From the NCBI RefSeq assembly GCF_902712915.1, contig NZ_CACTIA010000005.1, positions 2,888,501 through 2,952,500 on the forward strand: a stretch of 64,000 bases of DNA. The letters run 5' to 3'. Under the pieces are notes generated by a model, which was given only the letters and a program-made list of their open reading frames with translations, was not told where the DNA came from and did not search any database. The stretch is from Acidiphilium sp. C61 (GTDB lineage: Bacteria; Pseudomonadota; Alphaproteobacteria; Acetobacterales; Acetobacteraceae). The stretch's first letter is position 1; each line of letters begins with the position of its first letter. The translations under genes and the position numbers were made by a program. This document shows, piece by piece, positions 18,193-26,215 of this stretch.

Positions 18193-18201
18193 CTAGCGCA
18201 G

Positions 18202-18990
18202 TCAGTTGACCGCGCGCTTCGCCCCTGCAGCCGGCCGTGCCGCAAGCCGCGCCATCCGCGTCTCCACGGCGTCCGCCTCCGCCGCCGGCATCGTCGCGTC
18301 GAGCACCTGCCGCGCCGCGCCGTGATGGCCGGAAAGGGCGAGGGCGGCGGCATAATCCGCCCGCTCCGGCGCCGAAATCGGCCCGCCTTGCGCAAGCGGC
18401 GCGATGATCGCGGCGCCGGCGCCGGCATTGCCGCCAAGCGCCAGGGCAAGGCCGAGATTCGCCCGCGCCGCCCGGAAGTTGGGGCGCAGCGCCAGCGCCC
18501 GGCGGAAGGCCGGCGCCGCCGCGGCGAAGGCGCCGCGCTGGGACAGTGCCACTCCGAGATCGTTGAACGCCACAGCATTGTGCGGGTCGTCCCGCGTCGC
18601 CCGCCGGAACGCGGTCACCGCCCCGCGTCCGCCGCCGCGCAACGCGCAGCGGCCAAGCCCGATCTCCGCCCGCGCATCATGCGGTGCGGCGCCGAGCAGC
18701 GCGGTGTAATCGCGCGTCGCCGTCTGGCAGTCGCCGAGCAGATAGGCGGCATCTCCATGGATCAGCCGCGCCCGCACATTGCCCGGGTCGAGCTTCAGCA
18801 CCGCATCGGCGACATGCAGCGCGAGATCCGGCCGGTTCCCCGCCAGCGCCGTCTCCGCCACGTTCAGCGTGTTGGCGCCGAGCGCCGGGCGTGCGGCGCT
18901 GGTCCGCGCCGGCCCAGCGCAGCCGGCGAGCGCCGCCGCGACAATGCCGAGCATCGCCCCTGGCAGCCACCGTGTCCTCCGCCCGGTCAT
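18202..18990 (-). CDS. TPR-repeat lipoprotein, Flp pilus assembly TadD-like
   Basis: 262-residue protein with a lipoprotein signal (LGIVAAALAGCAGP, lipid Cys near residue 24). Tetratricopeptide repeats follow, for example RPDLALHVADAVLKLDPGN, NAVAFNDLGVALSQRGAF and FRRALALRPNFRAARANLG. TadD proteins are outer-membrane-linked pilotin-like factors of the Tad/Flp pilus. The ATG overlaps the stop of the upstream CpaD-like gene (ATGA), and that gene overlaps the secretin gene. The IS5 element begins only ten bases after the stop on this side. Confidence 0.7.
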   Translation of the reverse strand: MTGRRTRWLPGAMLGIVAAALAGCAGPARTSAARPALGANTLNVAETALAGNRPDLALHVADAVLKLDPGNVRARLIHGDAAYLLGDCQTATRDYTALLGAAPHDARAEIGLGRCALRGGGRGAVTAFRRATRDDPHNAVAFNDLGVALSQRGAFAAAAPAFRRALALRPNFRAARANLGLALALGGNAGAGAAIIAPLAQGGPISAPERADYAAALALSGHHGAARQVLDATMPAAEADAVETRMARLAARPAAGAKRAVN

Positions 18991-19355
18991 TGGGTGATCC
19001 CCGACAGCCCGCCGGACGATGCCATGCCGCCGCCACCGCCACCGCCACCACCGCCGGCCCCGCCGAGCGGAGCTGCGCCGCCGCCGCCGCCTGCCGGCGC
19101 CTTCAGCGCGCTACCCACCGCCTTTTCCGCGATCGGCCCGGTCAGCCGCGCATCGCCGCGCCCGGCGACGAGATCATGCGGATTGACCAGCTCGATCGCG
19201 ATATTGTGCATCGGCGCACCGTTCTCCCGCCATGTTCCCGGCCGCGCGAACGGGTCGCCCCCGGCGCAGCCGGCCAGCAGCAGCGCGCTCGCCCCGAGCA
19301 GGATGGCCGCGCGACCGTGCCGCCTTGCGCTGCGCTCGCCCATCGTCGTCCTCAT
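18987..19355 (-). CDS. Small lipoprotein, CpaD-like C-terminal motif
   Basis: 122-residue protein. A lipoprotein signal ends in LLLAGCAGG. The segment PMHNIAIELVNPHDLVAG resembles the end of CpaD, the lipoprotein of Tad pilus loci (NxAxxVANPxDL). The protein is far shorter than CpaD, and its last third is a glycine run. Its ATG overlaps the secretin stop (ATGA) and its stop overlaps the TPR gene start. The CpaD link rests on the short motif and the position, so it is tentative. Confidence 0.55.
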   Translation of the reverse strand: MRTTMGERSARRHGRAAILLGASALLLAGCAGGDPFARPGTWRENGAPMHNIAIELVNPHDLVAGRGDARLTGPIAEKAVGSALKAPAGGGGGAAPLGGAGGGGGGGGGGMASSGGLSGITQ

Positions 19356-20821
19356 CGCAGGATGAACCCGGCCTGGCCCGGCAGCACGACCGCGTGCCCG
19401 CCGCCATTGTCGCGCCCGAGAAAGACCCGCTGGATCTGGTTGGGCGGCGACCATCCCTGGTCCGGCGTCATCATCCGCCCCGCCTGGTCCACCGGCTTGA
19501 CGAGATAGGGGGTCACGAGGATCACGAGTTCCTCCTCCTGCCGGTCGTAGCTGTCGGCGCGAAACGCGGCGCCGAGCACCGGAATGTCGCCGAGCCCCGG
19601 CACCGACTTGTCGGTCTGGTTGCTGCTGTTGCTGAGCAGGCCGGCGATGGCGAGGGTCTGTCCGCTGCCGATCACGACCGTTGTCGAGGCCGACTGGGTG
19701 GACAGCGACGGCACCACGATCGACGTGCCCGCCACCGCGATCTGGAAGGCGTTCTGCGTCGTCGGCGCGCTCACCGTCGGCTCGACATGCAGGATGATGC
19801 TGCCGTTATCGAGCACCACGGGGCGGAATTTCAGCTGCACGCCGAAATCCTTGTACTGCACCGTCACCTGGCCGTTCTGCCCGGGCACCGGCACCGGGAA
19901 GGAGCCGCCATCGATGAAGCTCGCGCTCTGCCCCGAGAGTGCGGTCAGCGTCGGCTCAGCCAGGATATGCGCGAGATTGTCGCTGTTCAGCGCGTCGAGA
20001 ATGCTGTCGATCGCGCCGCCACCGGTCGAAAGCCCGGCATTGTAGCTCCCCGCGGCCGGCGTCGCCGGGCTCGATCCGTTCAGCACGTCGAGCGCGCTGA
20101 ACCCGAACAGGAACTTGCCCACCGAAATCCCATTGCCCGCGCTCTGCCAGTTGATCCCGAGCTGCTGCGTGATCGTGCGCGACATCTGCGCGATCCGCAC
20201 CTTGAGCGCCACCTGCTGCGGCAGCCGCACCTCGGTCTGATTGACCACGTGGCCGCCCTTGCCGGCGATCAGGTGCGCCTGCTGCATCACCTGGTAGTCC
20301 TGCACCGGCGTCGCCACCGTGCCGCGCACCACCACGCCATGCGCAGCACTGCTGATCGCGAGCCGCGCGCCGGGAGCCGTCCGCGCCGCGCCGGCGCGGA
20401 TTGCCGCGGCGTGATAGGTGCCGGGGGTCACCGCGACCCGGAACGTCGCCACGTCATGCCCCTGCGAATCGGTCACGGCGATGGTGGTGAAGCCCGGCGC
20501 GGTGCCGAACACGAACAGCGTATGCGCGCTGGCCGGTCGCACCGACACCACTTTCGGATCGGCGACGAACACGTTCGCCGCGGTGCCGCGCAGCGTCACC
20601 AGCCTGCCGCTGCCCTGGGCGATGTTCAGCCGTCCGCCCGCCACCGCCACCGCCGCCGCGTGCCGCGCCTTCTGTCCGGCCGGGGCCGCCGCCGTGCCGC
20701 TCCCGATCGCGATCAGCGCCGCCAGCAGCCGCGTCGCCGCAAGCCTGGTTGAAAATCGCCGCGTCGTCCGCGCGGGCGGGAATATTCTGTCCGGTGGTGG
20801 AGCCAAGGCATTTTTCCTCAA
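19352..20821 (-). CDS. cpaC: Type II/III secretin, Tad pilus CpaC/RcpA-like
   Basis: 489-residue outer-membrane secretin. After an N-terminal signal region the pilus/BON-like domain contains GRLVTLRGTAANVFVADPKV and TLFVFGTAPGFTTIAVTD. A BON-like segment VVRGTVATPVQDYQVMQQA follows. The secretin core has VALKVRIAQMSRTITQQLGI, ILAEPTLTALSGQSASFIDG, and the end motif VPGLGDIPVLGAAFR followed by EELVILVTPYLVKP. It would form the pilus exit pore. The two lipoproteins downstream are coupled. The prepilin peptidase, ATPase and platform genes of a Tad locus are not found in this window. Confidence 0.88.
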   Translation of the reverse strand: MRKNALAPPPDRIFPPARTTRRFSTRLAATRLLAALIAIGSGTAAAPAGQKARHAAAVAVAGGRLNIAQGSGRLVTLRGTAANVFVADPKVVSVRPASAHTLFVFGTAPGFTTIAVTDSQGHDVATFRVAVTPGTYHAAAIRAGAARTAPGARLAISSAAHGVVVRGTVATPVQDYQVMQQAHLIAGKGGHVVNQTEVRLPQQVALKVRIAQMSRTITQQLGINWQSAGNGISVGKFLFGFSALDVLNGSSPATPAAGSYNAGLSTGGGAIDSILDALNSDNLAHILAEPTLTALSGQSASFIDGGSFPVPVPGQNGQVTVQYKDFGVQLKFRPVVLDNGSIILHVEPTVSAPTTQNAFQIAVAGTSIVVPSLSTQSASTTVVIGSGQTLAIAGLLSNSSNQTDKSVPGLGDIPVLGAAFRADSYDRQEEELVILVTPYLVKPVDQAGRMMTPDQGWSPPNQIQRVFLGRDNGGGHAVVLPGQAGFILR

Positions 20822-21017
20822 ACGGGACAGGTCTCAGGGGTGAGACGCGCTAGAGGTAAATTTACGGATGTTCTATTAACGAATGGTTGCCGTCGCGGAT
20901 TTCGCGTGGCGAATTCCGAAAAGCGCCTTCCTGCGTGCGATACCCCCTTGCCGAATGCGCAACCTATGGCATGATCCCCTCAATCAAATTCAAAACTGCG
21001 AATAAGGGGAGCTACCA

Positions 21018-22253
21018 ATGTCCAGAAAGAAAACAGCGTTCGCCGCCGCCTTCGCCGGCGCGGCCATGGCGGTGGTGCCGGTGGCGGCACAGGCCGCGAA
21101 GCCGATCGTCGTCGGCATCACCTCCGAAATTGGCACCATTCCCGGCAAGGCCATCGCCAATGGCGCGACACTCGCCGCCGAGCAGATCAACGCCGCCGGC
21201 GGGATCGACGGCCGGCCGATCAAGCTGGTGATCGAGGACGATCACCTTTCCACCACCGATGCCATCCGCTCCTTCCAGCGCATGGTGAGGCAGGATCACG
21301 CCGTCGCCATCATCGGCACCTTCGTCAGCGAGGTGGCGCTGGCGCTCGAACCCTGGGCCGCCCGCCTGCACGAGCCCTACATGATCACCGGTGCGGCCGC
21401 CAACGAGCTGTCCGAATACGTCCACAAGGACTTCAAGGCCCATCAATACATCTTCCACGCCTACATGCCGGCCGCCTATCTCGCCCGCGCGGTGTGCGAC
21501 GCCTCGAAGGCGACCCTGGTCGACCAGTTCCACATGAAGACCGCCGTGGTCATGAGCGAGGACGCCGCCTGGACCAAGCCGCTCGACGCCGGCTACGATT
21601 CCTGCCTGCCCAAGATCGGCCTGAAGGTGCTCGACAATATCCGCTTCGCGCCCAACACGTCCGATTTCACCCCGATCTACCAGAAGATCGAGACGCTGAA
21701 GCCCAACGTCATCATCGCCGGCTGGGCCCATGTCGGCGTGCAGCCGACGGTGCAGTGGGCGCAGCAGAAAGTGCCCGTGGCGCTCGCCGGGATCAACGCC
21801 CAGGCCGGCTCCGACGTGTTCTGGAAAGCCACCAACGGCGCGACCGAGGGTGTGATCACCGGCAGCACCGCCGCCCCGGGCGTTGCCATCACGCCGAAAA
21901 CCCTCCCCTTCACCGACGCCTATGTGAAGAAATTTGGTTACTCCCCGGCCTATTCGGCCTACTCGACCTATGATGCCGTCTATGCGCTCGCCGATGCGCT
22001 GAAGCGTGCGAAATCCACCAAGCCGCTGCCCATCGTCCATGCGCTGGAACAGACCAACATGGTCGGCACCCAGGGCCAGATCGCCTTTCAGGGCGCGAAG
22101 AGCAAGTTCGCCCACGCGCTGAAATACGGCCCCGACTATGTCACCGGCGTTGCCCTGCAATGGCAGGCCGGCCAGCAGAAATGCATCTGGCCGCTGAAGC
22201 TCGCCAACGCCAAGGCGAAGTTCCCCGGCTTCGTGCCCGTCCCGAAATCCTGA
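21018..22253 (+). CDS. ABC transporter periplasmic substrate-binding protein (branched-chain amino acid/amide type)
   Basis: 411-residue type I periplasmic binding protein. A Sec signal peptide ends around AAQAAKPIVVGI. The Leu/Ile/Val-binding fold follows: EIGTIPGKAIANGATLAAEQI, VIEDDHLSTTDAIRSFQRM, and the later YSAYSTYDAVYALADALKRA. GGGGAG lies seven bases before the ATG. Homologues bind amino acids, amides or urea; the ligand cannot be read from sequence. It heads an operon with two permeases and a fused ATPase. A GC hairpin after the stop may raise its transcript level over the membrane genes. Confidence 0.9.
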   Translation: MSRKKTAFAAAFAGAAMAVVPVAAQAAKPIVVGITSEIGTIPGKAIANGATLAAEQINAAGGIDGRPIKLVIEDDHLSTTDAIRSFQRMVRQDHAVAIIGTFVSEVALALEPWAARLHEPYMITGAAANELSEYVHKDFKAHQYIFHAYMPAAYLARAVCDASKATLVDQFHMKTAVVMSEDAAWTKPLDAGYDSCLPKIGLKVLDNIRFAPNTSDFTPIYQKIETLKPNVIIAGWAHVGVQPTVQWAQQKVPVALAGINAQAGSDVFWKATNGATEGVITGSTAAPGVAITPKTLPFTDAYVKKFGYSPAYSAYSTYDAVYALADALKRAKSTKPLPIVHALEQTNMVGTQGQIAFQGAKSKFAHALKYGPDYVTGVALQWQAGQQKCIWPLKLANAKAKFPGFVPVPKS

Positions 22254-22265
22254 CCCGCCCCGCGG

Positions 22266-22291
22266 TCCCGCCGGCCCTGTCGCCGGCGGGA
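22266..22291 (+). terminator. Hairpin between binding protein and permease genes
   Basis: A perfect 9-bp stem CCCGCCGGC/GCCGGCGGG with loop CCTGTC, plus an A-T closing pair, lies 12 bases after the binding-protein stop. There is no T-run directly after it, so it is more likely an mRNA-stabilising or attenuating structure than a full terminator. Confidence 0.5.
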
Positions 22292-22328
22292 TCTGCCCAC
22301 GTTTTCGTCTGACCTGGGAGGGTAGGAC

Positions 22329-23204
22329 TTGCTAGCGATCCAGATCCTGATCGACGGTTTCGCGATCAGCACGCTCTACGCGCTCGGCGCGCTGGGCTTC
22401 ACGCTCATCTTCGGCGTCTCCGGCGTCCTCAATCTCGCGCATGGCGGCCTGATGGTCATCGCCGCGATGATCGCCTGGTATCTCGATACCTCGCTCGGCT
22501 TCGGCCCCTATGTCGGCGCCCTCGCCGGCGTCGCCGTCTGCCTCGTCGCGGCCCTCGTGACCTATGGCGGCATCGTCCGCCCGATCGAGAATTCCCGCGC
22601 CGTGCCCGCGCATGAGCGCGAGCTGTTCGTGCTGACGGCGACCCTGCTCTGGGGCGTGATGATCCAGGAGTCGCTGTCCTACGCCTTCACCAACAGCCCG
22701 ATCACGGTGCAGCCGCTGATCGCCGGCACGGTCTCCATCCTCGGCGTCCGCACCCCGATCAACGAGATCTTCATCGCCGCCGTCGCCTGGGCGGTGATGG
22801 GCGCGCTCTGGCTGCTGGTCAACCGCACCCAGGTCGGCCGCCGCCTGCTCGCCGCCTCGATCAACCCGCGGGCGCTCACCCTGCTCGGCTTCGAGCTCGA
22901 CCGGATCTACCTCTTCGTCTGGGTGATCTACGGCCTGCTCGCGGGCATCGCCGGCGTGCTGCTCGGCAGCTTCCTCGGCTCGGGGTCCGATTACGTGCCG
23001 GGGCTGACCGGCAGCGCCTTCACCATTGTCGTGCTGGGCGGGCTCGGCTCGGTCTCCGGCACGCTGATCGCGGCCTATATCGTCGGCTACATCGAAACCG
23101 TCACCGCCTACCTGGTCTCGCCCTCGCTGCGCGAGGTGCCGGCCCTCATCCTTCTCGTCGTGGTGATCTACATGCGGCCGCAAGGGCTGCTGGGACGGCG
23201 CTGA
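22329..23204 (+). CDS. livH: Branched-chain amino acid ABC permease, LivH type
   Basis: 291-residue inner-membrane permease with about eight hydrophobic helices. Family features are STLYALGALGFTLIFGVSGVL, LNLAHGGLMVIAAM and the C-terminal cytoplasmic loop TGSAFTIVVLGGLGSVSGTL. The start is TTG with GGGAGG seven bases upstream; no suitable ATG is near. The stop shares one base with the livM ATG, so the two permeases should be made in equal amounts. Confidence 0.9.
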   Translation: MLAIQILIDGFAISTLYALGALGFTLIFGVSGVLNLAHGGLMVIAAMIAWYLDTSLGFGPYVGALAGVAVCLVAALVTYGGIVRPIENSRAVPAHERELFVLTATLLWGVMIQESLSYAFTNSPITVQPLIAGTVSILGVRTPINEIFIAAVAWAVMGALWLLVNRTQVGRRLLAASINPRALTLLGFELDRIYLFVWVIYGLLAGIAGVLLGSFLGSGSDYVPGLTGSAFTIVVLGGLGSVSGTLIAAYIVGYIETVTAYLVSPSLREVPALILLVVVIYMRPQGLLGRR

Positions 23205-24124
23205 TGTCGACGATACCGAAATCCCGCCTGGCCGCGCTCGCGGTCTTCCTCATCGTGCTGGCGCTCTTCCCGCTCGGCGCCAATGGCTACATCCTCGGCG
23301 TGCTGACCACCGCCTTCTACTTCGCCGTCTTCGCGATGTCGTGGGATCTGCTGTTCGGCTATGCCGGCGAGGTCAATTTCGGCCCGACCTTCCTGATCGG
23401 CCTCGGCGCCTATGGCGCGGGCATGTCGAACGCGCTGCTCGGCCTGCCGGTGCCGCTCGCCATCGTCGTCGGCGCCCTCGCCGCGGTGGCCGGCGGCGTT
23501 GCCCTGGCCATCCCCGCATTGCGCCTCTCCGGCCCCTATCTCGGCCTGATCACCCTGGTCTCGGTGCTGCTGCTGCAACAGGCCATCGTCATCTTCGCCG
23601 GCGTCACCGGCGGCGAGATCGGCCTCTCGGTGCCGGACGTGCTCTCGATCAGCAGTGCGGCCAACTACGAATACGCGCTCGCCTTCATGCTGGTCAGCGG
23701 GCTGATCCTGTTCCTGATCTCCCGCTCCTCGCTGGGGATGATCCTGCAGGCCGCCGGGCAGGACCAGGTGGCCGCGGCAGCGCTCGGCTTCAACGCGACC
23801 CGCCACAAGATCCTCGCCTTCGCCGTCTCCGCGCTGTTCTCCGGCCTCGCCGGTGCCTTCCTCGTCTTCTATCTCGGCACCGCCTCGGTCAGCGCCGTGG
23901 TCGACATCTCGATCGGCGTGCGGGTGATCATCGCCGCCGTGCTCGGCGGCCGCCGCACCATCATCGGCGGCGCCATCGGCTCGGTCTTCCTCATCGTCGC
24001 CGGCGAACTCCTCCGCCCGATCGGCCAGCTCTCCACCTTCGTCGTCGCCCTGATCGCGCTGGTGGTGATCGTGCTGTTCCCGGACGGTCTGCTCGGCCTG
24101 CTGCCGCACCGGAGGGGCGCATGA
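23204..24124 (+). CDS. livM: Branched-chain amino acid ABC permease, LivM type
   Basis: 306-residue inner-membrane permease. LivM features are FAMSWDLLFGYAGEVNFGPT, LGLITLVSVLLLQQAIVIF, AAGQDQVAAAALGFNATRHK (EAA-like ATPase contact loop region) and VSAVVDISIGVRVIIAAVLGG. Its ATG overlaps the livH stop by one base and its stop overlaps the start of the fused ATPase gene (ATGA). Confidence 0.9.
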   Translation: MSTIPKSRLAALAVFLIVLALFPLGANGYILGVLTTAFYFAVFAMSWDLLFGYAGEVNFGPTFLIGLGAYGAGMSNALLGLPVPLAIVVGALAAVAGGVALAIPALRLSGPYLGLITLVSVLLLQQAIVIFAGVTGGEIGLSVPDVLSISSAANYEYALAFMLVSGLILFLISRSSLGMILQAAGQDQVAAAALGFNATRHKILAFAVSALFSGLAGAFLVFYLGTASVSAVVDISIGVRVIIAAVLGGRRTIIGGAIGSVFLIVAGELLRPIGQLSTFVVALIALVVIVLFPDGLLGLLPHRRGA

Positions 24125-25596
24125 ACACCACCACCACCCCGCGCCTCGCCGTCAGCGGGCTGCACAAGCGCTTCGGCGGCCTCATCGCCGTCAAGTCGCT
24201 CGACTTCAACCTCTATCCCGGCGAGATCCTCGGCCTGATCGGCCCCAACGGCTCGGGCAAGTCCACGGTCATGCAGATGATCATGGGCGTCGTCCGCCCC
24301 ACCGCCGGGCAGATCCTGCTCGACGGGCAGGACATCGCCGGCCGCCCGACCTACGACATCGCCCGCGCCGGGGTCGGCATCGTCTTCCAGCACTCCCGCC
24401 CGTTGCGGCTGCAAACCGTGCTGGAGAACATCCTGCTCGGCCTGCTGCCCGACAGCCTGAGCCGCCTCCGCCCGCCGCCGGGCGCGATCGAGACGGCGCG
24501 GCGAATCGGCGAGGAATGCGGCCTCGGCGAGGTGCTCGACCGCCTGCCGGCAACGCTCCCCTTCGCCGACCTGCGGCGGATGGAACTCGCCAAGGCGATC
24601 GCCCGCAACCCGAGCGTGGTGCTGGTCGACGAACCCTTCGCCGGCCTGACCAGTGCCGAGGTGCATGATTTCTCCGCCCTGATCCGCCGCTTCCGCGACC
24701 AGGGCCGCGCCGTCATGCTGGTCGACCACAACGTCAAGAGCATCGCCTCTCTGGCGGACCGCGTGCTCGCCCTCTATCTCGGCGAAAAGATCGCCGAAGG
24801 CTCCTCCGAGCAGGTGATGCAGGACGAAACCGTCCGCCGCGTCTATCTCGGCGGCGGCATCGAAACCCACGAACGCCCCGAGGCCGAGATCGCCGCCCAC
24901 AAGGTGCTGCTCCAGGCCGAGGACATCAGCGTCTTCTACGGCAAGGCGCAGGCGCTGGAGAATGTCTCCCTCACCGTGCACGAGGGCGAGTTCGTCTCCA
25001 TCGTCGGCCTCAACGGCGCCGGCAAGACCTCGCTGTTCAACGCCATCTCCGGCCTCGTCCCGTTCCGCGGCGCGATCAGCTGGGACGGGGCGAAGCGCGC
25101 CGGCGAATCGGCGGCGGCAATCGCGCGCGCCGGCATCGTCCAGTGCCCGGAAACCCGCGAGCTGTTCGGCCGCCTGTCGGTCGCCGAGAATCTCGAACTC
25201 GCCGGCCAGCGCCTGCCGCCCGGCGAACGCGCCTCCCGGCTCGACTGGCTGCACGAGCTGTTCCCCATCCTGCGCGTCCGCGGCACCCAGGAATCGCGCA
25301 CCCTCTCCGGCGGCGAGCAGCAGATGCTCGCCATCGCCCGCTCGCTGATGCTCAAGCCGCGCCTGCTGATCCTCGACGAGCCGACCCTCGGCCTCGCCCC
25401 GGTCATCCTCGGCCAGCTGTCCGAGGCGCTGTCCCGCCTGCGCGAGACCACCGACATCACGGTCCTTCTCGGCGAGCAGAACGTCACCTTCGCCCTGCCG
25501 CATGCCGACCGTGTCTATGTCATCGAGCATGGCCGCATCATCTGGAACGGCACGCCCACGCGCTTCGCCGCGGAGGCGGGAACCGGCTACCTGTAA
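24121..25596 (+). CDS. Fused LivG-LivF ABC transporter ATPase (two nucleotide-binding domains)
   Basis: 491-residue protein with two full ABC ATPase domains that are normally separate LivG and LivF subunits. Domain 1 (about 1-250) has Walker A GPNGSGKST at 41-49, Walker B VVLVDEPFAG near 167-174 and the switch VDHNV at 201-205. The signature position reads LPFADLRRMELAKA instead of LSGGQ. Domain 2 (about 263-491) has Walker A GLNGAGKTS at 296-304, a canonical LSGGEQQ at 395-401, Walker B LLILDEPTLGLAP and a switch at GEQN. The linker contains a short acidic stretch. GGAGGGG precedes the ATG. The fusion locks a heterodimer with one degenerate ATP site. Confidence 0.92.
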   Translation: MNTTTTPRLAVSGLHKRFGGLIAVKSLDFNLYPGEILGLIGPNGSGKSTVMQMIMGVVRPTAGQILLDGQDIAGRPTYDIARAGVGIVFQHSRPLRLQTVLENILLGLLPDSLSRLRPPPGAIETARRIGEECGLGEVLDRLPATLPFADLRRMELAKAIARNPSVVLVDEPFAGLTSAEVHDFSALIRRFRDQGRAVMLVDHNVKSIASLADRVLALYLGEKIAEGSSEQVMQDETVRRVYLGGGIETHERPEAEIAAHKVLLQAEDISVFYGKAQALENVSLTVHEGEFVSIVGLNGAGKTSLFNAISGLVPFRGAISWDGAKRAGESAAAIARAGIVQCPETRELFGRLSVAENLELAGQRLPPGERASRLDWLHELFPILRVRGTQESRTLSGGEQQMLAIARSLMLKPRLLILDEPTLGLAPVILGQLSEALSRLRETTDITVLLGEQNVTFALPHADRVYVIEHGRIIWNGTPTRFAAEAGTGYL

Positions 25597-25880
25597 GGCC
25601 GGTTCCGCCGCGTGTTGATCGAATATTAACCCGTCTTCGCCTAGCCTGAGTGTGACCTTTACGTCACGATCTTACGTAAACGATAACGAAACTGCCCTAT
25701 CCGGAGGTAATGAGATTGTCATTCTTCGTCACGAATGGCACCACACTATCATCCATCCGGATACTCGCTACCCGATCGGATGATATCGCCCCGATCGGCA
25801 CTCCAGCAGGGGTTTCCCATTCCGGCAGGATCGGGAAATCTCCAAAAAAAAACCGTGACCACCCAACAAGGAGACCGTCC

Positions 25881-26215
25881 ATGACCGACAAGACAGCCTC
25901 GAAATTCTCCCGCGCCGCTTTGTCCGTCGCCGGCGCCGCCTTCGGTGTCGGCCTCGCCGTCGCGGCGATGACCCTGCCGGCCCAGGCCGGCGGCCCGCTG
26001 CCGTATGACGCGCCGTCGCCGCCGCCCAATGTCAGCGTCGCGATGCTCTACAACCAGTTCGCCTCGGCGACCACGTTCTACACCCAGCACGGCACCAAGC
26101 TCGGCCACACCAACATCGAGACCGACGTGCCGATCCTCCGCCTCGTCCACACCTTCAACCCGGTGGACGGCATGCAATGGGGCGCGCAGCTCATCGTCCC
26201 CTATGTCTGCTTCCT
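25881..26215 (+). pseudogene. N-terminal part of an outer-membrane transporter-like protein (phenol MetA degradation family), split by IS607
   Basis: The frame opens at ATG 25881 after AAGGAG, with a Sec signal peptide (AGAAFGVGLAVAAMTLPAQAGG) and the start of a beta-barrel protein: SVAMLYNQFASATTFYTQHG, then LIVPYV. At 26215 the IS607 element begins, and the frame picks up an alien tail ending about 26246. Joining 25881-26215 to 28206-28821 restores one 951-base frame of 316 residues. An in-frame ATG at 25710, also with a good GGAGG, would add 57 residues ahead of the signal peptide and is less likely. The family assignment (PF13557-like barrel) is from overall pattern. Confidence 0.85.
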
